Shown in pieces: positions 16,395 through 25,055 of a stretch of DNA of 64,000 bases (its first letter is position 1; every line of letters begins with the position of its first letter). The stretch spans positions 334,747-398,746 of the forward strand of contig NZ_BMFY01000001.1 in the NCBI RefSeq assembly GCF_014639315.1. Reading direction: 5' to 3'. The DNA comes from Sediminivirga luteola (lineage in GTDB: Bacteria > Actinomycetota > Actinomycetes > Actinomycetales > Brevibacteriaceae). The notes beneath the pieces were generated by a model that did no database searches, was not told the origin of the DNA, and saw nothing but the letters and a program-made list of their open reading frames with translations. The translations under genes were made by a program, and so were the position numbers.

Positions 16395-16745
16395 TCAGCT
16401 GGCGGCGGCGTCCGAGGACGTGGAGGAGGACGCCGGTGCGCTGCTGGCCGTAGCTGCGCTGGAGGAGGACTCCTTCGATGAGGAGCTCTTCGGGGCGGAG
16501 TCCTTCGAGCCGGAGCCGGCAGGGTCGCTCGACGAGGCCCCCGAGGGCACGCTGGACGAAGAGCCGGAATCGCGCGAGTCGGTGCGGTAGAAACCGGACC
16601 CCTTGAACACCACGCCCACGCTGCCGAAGTTCTTGCGCAGCCGCCCGCCGCATTCCGGGCAGGCGGTGAGCGCCTCATCGCTGAAGCTCTGGCGGATGTC
16701 GAAAGCGTGATCGCACTCGGTGCAACGGTACGAGTACGTGGGCAC
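16395..16745 (-). CDS. FmdB-family zinc-ribbon protein, Ruc-like
   Basis: 116 residues. The N-terminal zinc ribbon has four cysteines, Cys8-x2-Cys11 and Cys29-x2-Cys32 (YRCTECDHAF ... ACPECGG). After residue 55 the protein is low-complexity Ser/Ala/Lys and surely disordered. This architecture and its position next to 5-formyl-THF cyclo-ligase and galU match M. tuberculosis Rv0991c (Ruc), a chaperone switched on by oxidation when its zinc cysteines form disulfides. By analogy it would protect proteins during oxidative stress. That function is inferred from synteny and architecture. Confidence 0.85.
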   Translation of the reverse strand: MPTYSYRCTECDHAFDIRQSFSDEALTACPECGGRLRKNFGSVGVVFKGSGFYRTDSRDSGSSSSVPSGASSSDPAGSGSKDSAPKSSSSKESSSSAATASSAPASSSTSSDAAAS

Positions 16746-16983
16746 GGCGGTCTCCTCGGGACTAAAGGGCTAGGGCACCGCACGCCTGGCATGCGGGGCG
16801 GGTGTCATTCTTCGGCGCTTGCCGGCCGGCGGATCGCCGGACGCGGCGTACATGCGCCGCCGCTGATTATAACCGTGCCGGCCGGCTGCGCCGCCATCGC
16901 CCACTGCCGGAGGAATGACCCCGCCTCGGCTGCGGTTGCGGCGGGTGCGGACCGGCCGGGCCCGCCGCATCGGCTGGGGCGAT

Positions 16984-17754
16984 TCAGATGCAACGCAGAC
17001 CTGCCGGAGTGGCGACGGCGTGGACGCGCAGATCGTGTCCGGCGGCGGGGATGCTGTCCGCCGGGAGGACCTCTTCCTCATAGACCACCCCGGCCAGCAA
17101 CGGGCGTCCGGGGTGCCCGCCATGCGCCCAGCGCGCGCGATCCGGCGCAGTGGCCTTCTGGTCGGGTCCGCCGCCGATGCCCGTGGCCTCGTCCGCCGCC
17201 TCAGCCGCCGGGCGTGCAGAAGCCGTCACATCCGTCGCCGCGGCGCCGGGACCTCCCGCGCCGGCTGCAGCGGGCGGGATCGCCGGTGCTTCCCCCTGCG
17301 GGCCGAAACTGCGGTCGTAGTAGCCGCCGCCCTGCCCGAGCCGGAGCCCGCCGGAACTGAGCGCCAGCGCCGGGATCAGGATCACATCGACGGTATGCAG
17401 CAGATCCTGGCTGTTCAACGACGCCTCGGCCGGCTCGGCGATGCCGAACGAGCCCGTGCCCGGCGCCAGCAGGTCCAGCTCGTCTGGATCCCAGCGGCCC
17501 CATCGCAGCGCGTTCCTTCCCCGCGCCACCGGGAGCCAGACCGGGACGCCCGCCCGGTGCGCGGCCTGCAGCAGCGGGACGATGTCCGGTTCGTGCGGCA
17601 TCGGCGCATATGCCGCCAGTCCCCGGCACGGCAGCAGGGAAGCCAGCACGCCGGCAAGCCGGCTTGCGCGTTCCCGGCGGGTCTCGACGTCCAGCAGGCG
17701 CCTGTCCGCGCGGATGCGCGAGCGCAGGGCCGCTTTGCCGTCCAGTGAGGTCAT
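16984..17754 (-). CDS. 5-formyltetrahydrofolate cyclo-ligase
   Basis: 256 residues against about 190-200 for the usual enzyme. It converts 5-formyl-THF to 5,10-methenyl-THF with ATP, clearing an inhibitory folate. The N-terminal helix KAALRSRIRADRRLL, the AAYAPMPHEPDI segment and the nucleotide-binding loop RLGQGGGYYDRSF are clear, and the closing strand LLAGVVYEEEVLP is present. Between the last two lies an Ala/Gly/Pro-rich insert of about 55 residues (approx. 152-207) that looks disordered. It is divergent from galU, as in mycobacteria (Rv0992c/Rv0993). Confidence 0.92.
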   Translation of the reverse strand: MTSLDGKAALRSRIRADRRLLDVETRRERASRLAGVLASLLPCRGLAAYAPMPHEPDIVPLLQAAHRAGVPVWLPVARGRNALRWGRWDPDELDLLAPGTGSFGIAEPAEASLNSQDLLHTVDVILIPALALSSGGLRLGQGGGYYDRSFGPQGEAPAIPPAAAGAGGPGAAATDVTASARPAAEAADEATGIGGGPDQKATAPDRARWAHGGHPGRPLLAGVVYEEEVLPADSIPAAGHDLRVHAVATPAGLRCI

Positions 17755-17791
17755 GCCCGGAGTCTACTGCTACGCCCAGTAGAGTGAGCAC

Positions 17792-18694
17792 ATGACCGAA
17801 CCGAAGAGAACCGTGCGCAAAGCCGTGATCCCGGTGGCCGGACTCGGCACCCGTTTCCTCCCGGCGACCAAGGCCACCCCCAAAGAGATGCTGCCCGTCG
17901 TCGACAAGCCGGCGATCCAGTACGTGGTGGAAGAGGCCGTGCAGGCGGGGATCGACGACATCGTCATGATCACCGGCCGGAACAAGCGCCCGCTGGAGGA
18001 CCACTTCGACCGCGTCGTCGGCCTGGAGGCGGCCCTGCGGAAGAAGGGCGATATGGAGAAGCTGGCCGCGGTCCAGCACTCCACCGACCTGGCCGATATC
18101 CACTATGTCCGCCAGGGCGATCCCCTCGGTCTGGGCCACGCCGTGCTCAAAGGTGCCAAGCACGTCGGCCGCGAGCCGTTCGCCGTGCTGCTGGGCGATG
18201 ATCTCATCGACGAGGCCAATCCGATCCTGCCGGAGATGATCCGCGCCCTGGAGCAGACCGGCGGCTCTGTGGTGGCGCTCATGGAGGTGCCCCGGGAGAG
18301 CATCAACCTCTACGGCTGCGCGGCCGTGGAGCGCACCGGCGACGACGGGATCGTGAAGATCACCGGCCTGGTGGAGAAGCCGGACCCCGCGGAGGCTCCG
18401 TCGAACCTCGCCATCATCGGCCGGTACGTCCTCAACCCCGAGGTGTTCGACGTGCTCGAACGCACCGAGCCCGGCCGCGGCAACGAGATCCAGCTGACGG
18501 ACGCTCTGCAGTCCATCGCGACCGATCCGGACTCCGGCGGCGTCTACGGGGTCGTGCTGCGCGGCAAGCGCTACGACACCGGTGACAAGTTGGATTACAT
18601 CAAGGCGGTCGTCCAGCTGGCGGCGCAGCGCGAGGACCTGGGCGCCGACCTGCGCGACTGGATCAAGGAGTTCGCGGGGGACCTGGACGCCTGA
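17792..18694 (+). CDS. galU: UTP-glucose-1-phosphate uridylyltransferase
   Basis: 300 residues. The nucleotide-binding signature AVIPVAGLGTRFLPATKA is followed by KEMLPVVDKPAIQYVVEEA, and later LLGDDLID, VEKP and GNEIQLTDAL, all diagnostic of GalU. It makes UDP-glucose from UTP and glucose-1-phosphate for cell-wall glycans and storage sugars. No good ribosome binding site is present and a TAGAGT hexamer ends 7 bases before the ATG, so the transcript may be leaderless. It is the first gene of the galU-glp-moaC-mog-rimJ series. Confidence 0.97.
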   Translation: MTEPKRTVRKAVIPVAGLGTRFLPATKATPKEMLPVVDKPAIQYVVEEAVQAGIDDIVMITGRNKRPLEDHFDRVVGLEAALRKKGDMEKLAAVQHSTDLADIHYVRQGDPLGLGHAVLKGAKHVGREPFAVLLGDDLIDEANPILPEMIRALEQTGGSVVALMEVPRESINLYGCAAVERTGDDGIVKITGLVEKPDPAEAPSNLAIIGRYVLNPEVFDVLERTEPGRGNEIQLTDALQSIATDPDSGGVYGVVLRGKRYDTGDKLDYIKAVVQLAAQREDLGADLRDWIKEFAGDLDA

Positions 18695-18730
18695 GCGACA
18701 TCCTCGAGGGCATACGATCCGGGACGGGCG

Positions 18731-20071
18731 ATGACCAGAGTCTCCTATGATGCGCATCTGAAGCGGGTGCTGGGCCTGAGCGCCCGACTCGCGGCCGCGC
18801 TAGGGCAGGAGACCGTGCCGCTGACGTCCGCCTACGGCCGGGTGAGCGCCACGGAGATCACGGCTCCGGAGGACCTGCCGCTGTTCGCCAACTCCCAGAT
18901 GGACGGCTTCGCGGTGGGGCCGGGCGTGACGTGCGGTTCCACGCTGCCGGTGATCGGTGATATCCCGGCCGGTCAAGCCCTGGACGGACCGTTGCCGCCG
19001 GGCACGGCGGCGCGGATCATGACCGGTGCCGCCGTGCCCGAAGGCGCCGCCGCCGTGGTCCCGGTCGAATGGACCGATGTGCCCGCCGGCCCCGTTCCGC
19101 TGCCAGAGCACGTGACGGTCCGGGACGTGCCGGCGGAGCACCGCGACCCTGACGGGAGCCTGGCGGCCGGCACGTATGTCCGGCCGCGCGGTGACGACGT
19201 GCCCGCCGGCGCGACCCTCGTCCGTGCGGGAGAGCGCCTGAGCGCGCGTCACGTGGGCACGCTCGGCTCCCTGGGACTGGCGCAGGTCCAGGTGCGGCGC
19301 CGGCCCCGGCTGGCGGTGCTCTCCACCGGTTCCGAACTCGTCCCGCCCGGCAGCCCGCGCGCCGCCGGGCAGATCTGGGAGTCCAACTCCGCCATGCTCG
19401 CGGCGCTGGCCGCCGGCACCGGTGACGTCGAGGCCGGTCCTGTCGTCGCTGCGGTGCACGACACCCCGGCCGCGGTGGCCGGCGCCGTCGACGAGCTGAC
19501 CGGCCACGCCGATGTGCTGCTCACCAGCGGGGGCGTCTCCGCGGGCGCCTTCGACGAGACCAAGGCGGTGCTGCGGCAGCGCGACGGCATGTGGTTCGGC
19601 TCGGTGGCGATGCAGCCCGGTGGCCCCCAGGGCGCCGGGCTCGTCCCGGTGGCCCAGCCCGCCGGCGCCGATGACCCGGAGGATGGCAGCGATCACCGCG
19701 GAGACGGCAGCCACGGCAGGAACGACGCCGGCCGTGAGGCCCTGGTGCTCGCTCTGCCGGGCAACCCGGTCTCCGCGGCGGTGTCGTTCGAGGCCTTCGT
19801 CCGTCCGGCACTGGCCGCCCTGCACGGCCGGGCCTTCCGGCGGCGTCTGCGCAGCCTTCCCGCGGCGGAGGGTTTCGGCTCCCCGGCGGGGAAACTGCAG
19901 TTCGCCAGGGTGCGGCTCCACGACGACGCGGTGTACCGGCTCGGGGGCCCCGGCTCTCACCTGGTGGCGCATCTGGCCTCCGCGGACGCCTTGGCCCTCG
20001 TGCCGCCTGAGGTCACGGCGGTGGCGCCGGGTGACCGTCTGGAATGCTGGGAACTGGAGGATCGAGGATGA
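18731..20071 (+). CDS. glp: gephyrin-like MoeA/Glp protein
   Basis: 446 residues with the MoeA domain order: N-terminal domains with DLPLFANSQMDGFAV near 52, GDIPAG and GTAARIMTGAAVPEGA near 97-115, a central MoCF-fold domain with LSTGSELVPPG and LLTSGGVSAG, LALPGNPVSAAVSFEAFVRP near 336, and a beta-barrel C-terminal domain. MoeA inserts molybdenum into molybdopterin. In actinobacteria the copy that follows galU is Glp, which binds FtsZ and the membrane receptor GlpR during septation and polar growth. The position here supports Glp; a molybdenum cofactor role is also possible because moaC and mog follow. A charged loop, about residues 305-335, is an insertion. Confidence 0.88.
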   Translation: MTRVSYDAHLKRVLGLSARLAAALGQETVPLTSAYGRVSATEITAPEDLPLFANSQMDGFAVGPGVTCGSTLPVIGDIPAGQALDGPLPPGTAARIMTGAAVPEGAAAVVPVEWTDVPAGPVPLPEHVTVRDVPAEHRDPDGSLAAGTYVRPRGDDVPAGATLVRAGERLSARHVGTLGSLGLAQVQVRRRPRLAVLSTGSELVPPGSPRAAGQIWESNSAMLAALAAGTGDVEAGPVVAAVHDTPAAVAGAVDELTGHADVLLTSGGVSAGAFDETKAVLRQRDGMWFGSVAMQPGGPQGAGLVPVAQPAGADDPEDGSDHRGDGSHGRNDAGREALVLALPGNPVSAAVSFEAFVRPALAALHGRAFRRRLRSLPAAEGFGSPAGKLQFARVRLHDDAVYRLGGPGSHLVAHLASADALALVPPEVTAVAPGDRLECWELEDRG

Positions 20072-20670
20072 ACCAGGACGAATCTCGCCGCGCCCGCGAC
20101 GGCGCCCTGCCAGCCGAGCCCGTCGTCCCGCCGCGGGAACCCGCTGACCCTCAGCCTGCGCCCGGCCCTCAGCCGCAGGGCACTCCCCGGGAGGCTGGCG
20201 CGCTCCCGCATCTGGACGAGTCCGGCCATGCCCGGATGGTCGACATCACCGCAAAGCCCGTCACCGCCCGGACCGCCACGGCCGGGGCGCGCGTGCGGAT
20301 GAGCGCCGAGGCGCTGGAGCTCCTGAGCGCCGGCGAGCTTCCCAAAGGCGATGCCCTCGCGGTGGCCCGGCTGGCGGGCATCCAGGCGGTCAAGAAGACA
20401 CCCGACCTGGTGCCGCTGGCCCATCCCATCGCGGTGCATGGCGTCGACGTGGCGCTGGTGCCCGGTACTCAAGGCGTGGACATCAGCGTGACCGTCCGGA
20501 CCGCCGACCGCACCGGCATCGAGATGGAGGCCCTCACCGGGGCGAGCGTCGCGGCGTTGTCCCTGATCGACATGATCAAGGCCGTTGACCGCTCGGCGTG
20601 GATTGAGTACGTTCGCATTGACCACAAGAGCGGTGGCCGATCGGGGGAATACAGCCGTGACCGGCGTTGA
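20068..20670 (+). CDS. moaC: cyclic pyranopterin monophosphate synthase MoaC
   Basis: 200 residues against about 160 for the family; the first 45 are a Pro/Glu-rich extension. The catalytic core starts at LDESGHARMVDITAKPVTAR and contains KKTPDLVPLAHPI (substrate-binding His/Lys region), RTADRTGIEMEALTGASVAALSLIDMIKAVDR and the terminal HKSGG motif. With MoaA it forms cyclic pyranopterin phosphate, the first step of molybdenum cofactor synthesis. The ATG overlaps the Glp stop (ATGA). Confidence 0.95.
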   Translation: MNQDESRRARDGALPAEPVVPPREPADPQPAPGPQPQGTPREAGALPHLDESGHARMVDITAKPVTARTATAGARVRMSAEALELLSAGELPKGDALAVARLAGIQAVKKTPDLVPLAHPIAVHGVDVALVPGTQGVDISVTVRTADRTGIEMEALTGASVAALSLIDMIKAVDRSAWIEYVRIDHKSGGRSGEYSRDRR

Positions 20671-21382
20671 GCGACGCGCACATGCCGCGGGCGGCGACGG
20701 CTCCTCGCGCACCGCGATCGTCCTGGTCGTGTCCTCCTCCGCCGCGGATGGGCGGGCCCGCGACACCACCGGCCCCACCATCGCCCGGGCGCTGCGCTCC
20801 TGGGGCCTGGACGCGGAGGACCCGATCGTCATCGCCGACGGAGCCCCCGTCGGGCGGACCATCGCCTGGGCGGCGGAGCACTTCGATCTCATCATCACCA
20901 CCGGCGGCACGGGCGTGACGCCCGACGACCGCACCCCGGAGGAGACCGCGTCCCTGCTGGACCGGCAGATCCCGGGAATCCCGGAGCTGCTGCGCCGACG
21001 CGGCACCGAGGCCGGGGTGCCCACGGCGGTGCTGTCCCGGGGTCTGGCCGGGACCATCGGGCGCAGTCTGGTGATCAACCTGCCGGGCTCACCCGGGGCG
21101 GTCGCCGGCGCCCTCGACGTGCTCGGCGACATCGTCCCGCATGCCCTGGCGCAGCTGGGCGCCCCGGCCAGGGCCCGTCGGCGCCACCCGGCCCGAGCGC
21201 TGAGCCGCCGCGAAGCCGAGGAGATCCTGGAGATGCCGGCCGCCTGGACCGCGCCGCCACCGGATCGCCCGCGCGCCGGCGGCGAGGGGGACGCCACGGT
21301 GGTGGAACTCCCGCGCCCGGGCCGCGACGGCGACGAACGGGCCGATGAGCCGGGTGACGATCCGGGCGAAGGCCGTTCGTGA
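20657..21382 (+). CDS. mog: MogA/MoaB-type molybdopterin adenylyltransferase-like protein
   Basis: 241 residues from GTG 20657, supported by GGGGGA eight bases upstream and overlapping moaC by 14 bases. A MoCF-domain protein: VLVVSSSAADGRARDTTGP at the start, the diagnostic DLIITTGGTGVTPDDRTPE near 88-105, and INLPGSPGAV near 140. It adenylates molybdopterin before molybdenum insertion. The C-terminal 70 residues are a low-complexity charged tail absent from the short E. coli proteins. It is coupled by overlap to both neighbours. Confidence 0.92.
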   Translation: MTGVERRAHAAGGDGSSRTAIVLVVSSSAADGRARDTTGPTIARALRSWGLDAEDPIVIADGAPVGRTIAWAAEHFDLIITTGGTGVTPDDRTPEETASLLDRQIPGIPELLRRRGTEAGVPTAVLSRGLAGTIGRSLVINLPGSPGAVAGALDVLGDIVPHALAQLGAPARARRRHPARALSRREAEEILEMPAAWTAPPPDRPRAGGEGDATVVELPRPGRDGDERADEPGDDPGEGRS

Positions 21383-22020
21383 GCCCGCGTGGCCCCGAAC
21401 TCGTGCACGGCGAGGTCCTGCTACGGCCGCTGGAACGCCGTGACGGCCGCGCCTACCGGGAAGTGCGCCGGCACAACCGCGACTGGCTCCGGCCCTGGGA
21501 TGCGACGAATCCCGATGCCGCAGACGTCGCCCCCAGCTTCCAGGAACTGCTGCGGTACTACCGGCGGCAGGAGCGACGAGGCGAGGCGCTGCCGATGGCG
21601 GTCCTCGTCGGCGGGCGGTTCTGCGGTCAGGTCACCGCGCACGGCATCCAGTGGGGTGCGCTGCGCAGCGCCGCCATCGGCTACTGGATCGACCGCCGCA
21701 TGGCCGGCCGCGGGATCACGCCCCTGGCCGTCGCGCTGCTGACCGATCACCTGCTGCTGGACATGGGACTGCACCGCGTGGAGATCAACATCCGGCCCGA
21801 GAACGAGGCGAGCCTGCGGGTGGTGGAGAAGCTCGGTTTCCGGGACGAGGGGCTGCGCGAGCGCTACATGCACATCGACGGGAAGTGGCGCGACCACCGC
21901 ACCTTCGCCCTCGTGGCCGAGGACATCCCCGAGGGACTCACCGCCCTGTGGCTGCACACCTTGCAGGCCCAGCAGGCACACGACGATGCCGCGCATCCGG
22001 GGGACGACCTCGACGACTAG
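21379..22020 (+). CDS. rimJ: RimJ-like GNAT N-acetyltransferase
   Basis: 213 residues from GTG, overlapping the mog stop by 4 bases. A GNAT of the RimJ/RimL type: VLLRPLERRDGRAYREVRRHN at the start, IGYWIDRRMAGRGITPLAVALL (acetyl-CoA binding loop RRMAGRG), and the closing INIRPENEASLRVVEKLGFRDEG. RimJ acetylates protein N-termini (ribosomal S5 in E. coli), but the actual target of actinobacterial copies is not settled. In mycobacteria this gene (Rv0995) sits directly between glp and glpR; here it is the last gene before a 7.6-kb catabolic insertion. Confidence 0.92.
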   Translation: MSPRGPELVHGEVLLRPLERRDGRAYREVRRHNRDWLRPWDATNPDAADVAPSFQELLRYYRRQERRGEALPMAVLVGGRFCGQVTAHGIQWGALRSAAIGYWIDRRMAGRGITPLAVALLTDHLLLDMGLHRVEINIRPENEASLRVVEKLGFRDEGLRERYMHIDGKWRDHRTFALVAEDIPEGLTALWLHTLQAQQAHDDAAHPGDDLDD

Positions 22021-22039
22021 CGTCCCCGTGGCAGCGGCC

Positions 22040-22966
22040 TCAGAAGCCGACGTTCGCGGCGCCCTTGAGCTGGAGGATCTCGCGTGCCTCGTCCGGCGCG
22101 GCGATCTCCAGCCCGAGCGCCTCCAGGATGGTACGGATCCTCGTGACCTGCTGCGCATTGGACTCCGCCAGCTCACCGGGACCGATCCACAGCGAGTCCT
22201 CCAGCCCGACCCGTACATGGGATCCCATCGCCGCGCCGATGGTGGCCAGCGGCAGCTGATTCCGCCCGGCTCCCAGGATGGACCACTGGTAGTCGTCACC
22301 CAGTAGCCGATCCGCCGTGCGGCGCATGTGCATCAGATCCTCCGGATGGGCGCCGATGCCGCCGAGCAGCCCGAACACCGACTGCACGAACAGCGGCCCC
22401 TTCGCCAGGCCCCGGCCGTGGAAGTGCGCCAGGTTGTTCAGATGCGAGATGTCGTAACACTCGAACTCGAAGCGGGTTCCGTTGCCGTTGCCGATCCCCA
22501 GGATCGTCTCGATGTCAGCGAAGGTGTTCTTGAACACCAGGTCCCGCGAACCCTCCAGGTGCTGCCGTTCCCAGTCGTGCTCGAACTCGGTGAAGCGCTG
22601 CAGCATGGGGTACAGGCCGAAGTTCATCGAGCCCATGTTGAGGCTGGCCAGTTCGGGCTTGAACTCCGAGACCGGCCGCATCCGCTCCTCGACCGTCATA
22701 TGCGGCGACCCGCCGGTGGTGATGTTCACCACCGCGGTGGTGTGCGCCTTGATCTGCTCCAGGATCGGCACGAAATGCTCCGGGTCCTGGGAGGGGCGCC
22801 CATCGACGGGGTGCCTGGCGTGCATGTGCACCACTGCCGCGCCGGCCTCCGCGGCGCCGATGGCGGCCTCGGCGATCTCGGTCGGGCTCACCGGCAGGTG
22901 CGGTGACATGGAGGGCGTGTGGATGGCGCCGGTGACGGCGGAGGTGATGATGACCTTGCGCGGCAT
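22040..22966 (-). CDS. BKACE-family (DUF849) beta-keto acid cleavage enzyme
   Basis: 308 residues, the usual size. The family converts a beta-keto acid plus acetyl-CoA to acetoacetate plus the CoA ester of the remaining acid; 3-keto-5-aminohexanoate cleavage enzyme is the founding member. Metal ligands are visible as His47 and His49 in AAVVHMHARHP and a Glu in VRVGLEDSLW near residue 255. The SLNMGSMNFGLYP substrate loop is also present. It ends the LacI/TRAP cluster, so the substrate is probably made from the TRAP-imported acid by the SDR or the 3-hydroxyacyl-CoA-dehydrogenase-like enzyme. The identity of the acid is not known. Confidence 0.9.
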   Translation of the reverse strand: MPRKVIITSAVTGAIHTPSMSPHLPVSPTEIAEAAIGAAEAGAAVVHMHARHPVDGRPSQDPEHFVPILEQIKAHTTAVVNITTGGSPHMTVEERMRPVSEFKPELASLNMGSMNFGLYPMLQRFTEFEHDWERQHLEGSRDLVFKNTFADIETILGIGNGNGTRFEFECYDISHLNNLAHFHGRGLAKGPLFVQSVFGLLGGIGAHPEDLMHMRRTADRLLGDDYQWSILGAGRNQLPLATIGAAMGSHVRVGLEDSLWIGPGELAESNAQQVTRIRTILEALGLEIAAPDEAREILQLKGAANVGF

Positions 22967-22993
22967 GGCAGGCTCCTTCGTCGGTCTTGGGGG

Positions 22994-23797
22994 TCAGTAG
23001 AGCTTCTCGGTGTTGCCGTCCACGGCGAGCGCCTGACCGGTGATGCTGGCGGCCAGGGGGCTGGCCAGGAACACGGCCGCATCGGCGATGTCGTCCGGCT
23101 CGATGAGGCGTCCCAGGGACGACTGGGCCCGGTACAGCCGGGCCACCTCGCCGACGTCGCGGCCGAGCATCTGCGCCTTGGCCTCGATCACGCCGTCGAT
23201 GCGCGGTCCGTTCACCGCTCCCGGGCAGATGGCGTTGACCCGGATGCCCTCGGCGCCGAGCTCGATGGCCAGGGTCTTGGTGAGGCCGATCACCGCCCAC
23301 TTCGAGGACGAATAGGGACTCCGGCCGGCCATGCCCAGCCGCCCGGCGGCCGAGGACAGGTTCACGATGCTGGCGTTCTCGCTGCGGCGCAGCAGGGCCA
23401 GGCCGTGCTTGACCGCGTAGAACTGGCTGTGGATGTTGACGTCGAAGGTACGCCGCCACGCCTCGGAGTCCAGCGTCTCGATCGGGCCGGTCGGCCCGGC
23501 GATGCCGGCGTTGTTGACCAGCACGTCCAGCCCGCCCAGCTCGGCGCCGGCAGCGTCCATCAGCGCGGCCGTCTGCTCCTCCGAGGCGCTGTCGGAGACC
23601 ACCGCGGTCAACCCGTCCCGGCGGGCGGCCTCAACCGCGCCCTCGTCGATGTCGCTGACCAGCACGCGGGCGCCGAGTTCGCGGAACCGCCCGGCGATGG
23701 CGCGGCCGATGCCCGCCGCGCCGGCGGTGATCAGGACGCGCCGGCCGGTGAAATCGGTGAGATTGCGCGCAGGGGCGGATGAGGGGGTGTCGGTCAC
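22994..23797 (-). CDS. short-chain dehydrogenase/reductase
   Basis: 267 residues from GTG 23797, with AAAGG upstream and a 4-base overlap with the LacI gene stop. Classical SDR motifs: TAGAAGIG near 26 (TGxxxGxG with an Ala variant at the second glycine), NNAG near 95, and the catalytic Tyr-x3-Lys in PYSSSK near 162. ITGQALAVDGN is at the C-terminus. An Asp in LVSDID suggests NAD. It is co-transcribed with the BKACE gene and likely oxidises a hydroxy acid to the keto acid that BKACE cleaves, or acts on a related intermediate. Confidence 0.9.
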   Translation of the reverse strand: MTDTPSSAPARNLTDFTGRRVLITAGAAGIGRAIAGRFRELGARVLVSDIDEGAVEAARRDGLTAVVSDSASEEQTAALMDAAGAELGGLDVLVNNAGIAGPTGPIETLDSEAWRRTFDVNIHSQFYAVKHGLALLRRSENASIVNLSSAAGRLGMAGRSPYSSSKWAVIGLTKTLAIELGAEGIRVNAICPGAVNGPRIDGVIEAKAQMLGRDVGEVARLYRAQSSLGRLIEPDDIADAAVFLASPLAASITGQALAVDGNTEKLY

Positions 23798-25017
23798 GTC
23801 ACGGTGCCTTTCGGATGGGTGCTGGGTCCTGGTGGCGAGTCCTCTGCGATGCTCGCAGCGTGGGTCTGGGCGGGTGCCGCAGGGCGGGTCCGGGAGCGTG
23901 CCGCGGTGTGGCTCCCAGCCGGCGCCGGCTCGCTCCCGGCGCCGGCGGAGGGCCGGCAGCCGCAGGAGCGGCCGATGTGCAACTCGTGCTCGAACACGGT
24001 CGCCGTGCAGGTGCGCCGCGGCGTGGTGATCTGGTCCAGCAGCAGCTCGACGGTCCGGGCGGACATGGCCGCGGTCGGCTGCACCGCCGTGGTCAGCCCG
24101 ATCATCGCCGAACGCGAGTGCGGAAGACCGTCGCAACTGACGATGGCGACGTCCTCCGGCACGCGCAGGCCGCGGGCCAGCAGATGGTCCATGATGCCGA
24201 TGGCGATCTCGTCCGAGCCGCAGGCGATCGCCCGCGGCGGGTTCCCGTCCTGGAGCAGGTGCCGGGCAGCGGCTCGGCCGCCGTCGGCGTTGAGCATGGT
24301 GCTGATCTTCCGGTTCCCGCCGATGGTCACACCCGCCGCCTCGGCGGTCTGGATGAAGGACTGCTCGCGCTGCAGCGAGGCGCTGGAGAACCTGGGCCCG
24401 ATGACCGTCGCGATGTCCGTGTATCCGTGCTCCAGGAGGTGGCGCATCAGCTGCGCGGCGGCCGCTCCGTCGTGGATGCCGACGAAGTCACCGGGCACGT
24501 GATCGAGCCGGCGGGACAGGTAGACGTAGGGGATGCCGCGCTGGCGCAGCGTGCGCACCGCCCGGGCGTCCTCGCGCAGCGCCGCCACGAGGATGACCCC
24601 GTCCACGTTCCGCGCGGCCAGGGTGGAGGCGCACTGCGCGAGGGTGTCCGGATCGTCCTGCGTCGTGGTGACGAACACCTCGAAGCCCTCCCGGGCGGTG
24701 ACGGTGATGACGTCCTGTGCCCAGCGGGTGTACATCGGGTTGACGATGTTCGGGACGATCAGCCCGATCACGCGGGTGAGCTGACGCGTCCGGGAGGCGG
24801 TCTCGCGGTGCGGCCGGTAGCCCAGCGTGTTGGCAACGTTGACGATGTGCCGCCGGGTTTCGGCGGAGACCCCGCCGCGGCCGTTCATCACGTAGCTCAC
24901 CGCGGCGGGGGAGACCCCCGCTGCCCGGGCCACTGCCGCGGCCGAGACCCGGGCGGGCCGCCGGACCTGCTCGGGGCGCCCGGAGGCCGTGCGGGCATCG
25001 TCCTTCGCCTGGCTCAT
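23794..25017 (-). CDS. LacI-family transcriptional regulator
   Basis: 407 residues from ATG 25017, preceded by GAAGGAG at good spacing (an in-frame ATG at 25053 is an alternative). An N-terminal extension of about 24 residues precedes the LacI HTH (VSAAAVARAAGVSPAAVSYVMNGRGGVSAETRRHI, given here as VSAAAVARAAGVSP and AAVSYVMNGRGG). The periplasmic-binding-like ligand domain spans about 80-345. A 50-residue low-complexity tail follows a Cys-containing RSCGCRP segment. It is located inside the TRAP/SDR/BKACE cluster and likely represses it until the substrate arrives. Candidate operators lie at 28125-28230. Confidence 0.92.
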   Translation of the reverse strand: MSQAKDDARTASGRPEQVRRPARVSAAAVARAAGVSPAAVSYVMNGRGGVSAETRRHIVNVANTLGYRPHRETASRTRQLTRVIGLIVPNIVNPMYTRWAQDVITVTAREGFEVFVTTTQDDPDTLAQCASTLAARNVDGVILVAALREDARAVRTLRQRGIPYVYLSRRLDHVPGDFVGIHDGAAAAQLMRHLLEHGYTDIATVIGPRFSSASLQREQSFIQTAEAAGVTIGGNRKISTMLNADGGRAAARHLLQDGNPPRAIACGSDEIAIGIMDHLLARGLRVPEDVAIVSCDGLPHSRSAMIGLTTAVQPTAAMSARTVELLLDQITTPRRTCTATVFEHELHIGRSCGCRPSAGAGSEPAPAGSHTAARSRTRPAAPAQTHAASIAEDSPPGPSTHPKGTVT

Positions 25018-25055
25018 GGCGGTGCGCTCCTTCGCGACGGTCTGTGACTCCATTC

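Noticed and set aside
18731..20071. Purely molybdenum-cofactor MoeA
   Set aside because: Not excluded, but the galU-adjacent position and the rimJ/glpR-like genes favour the Glp cell-division role, so that label was preferred.
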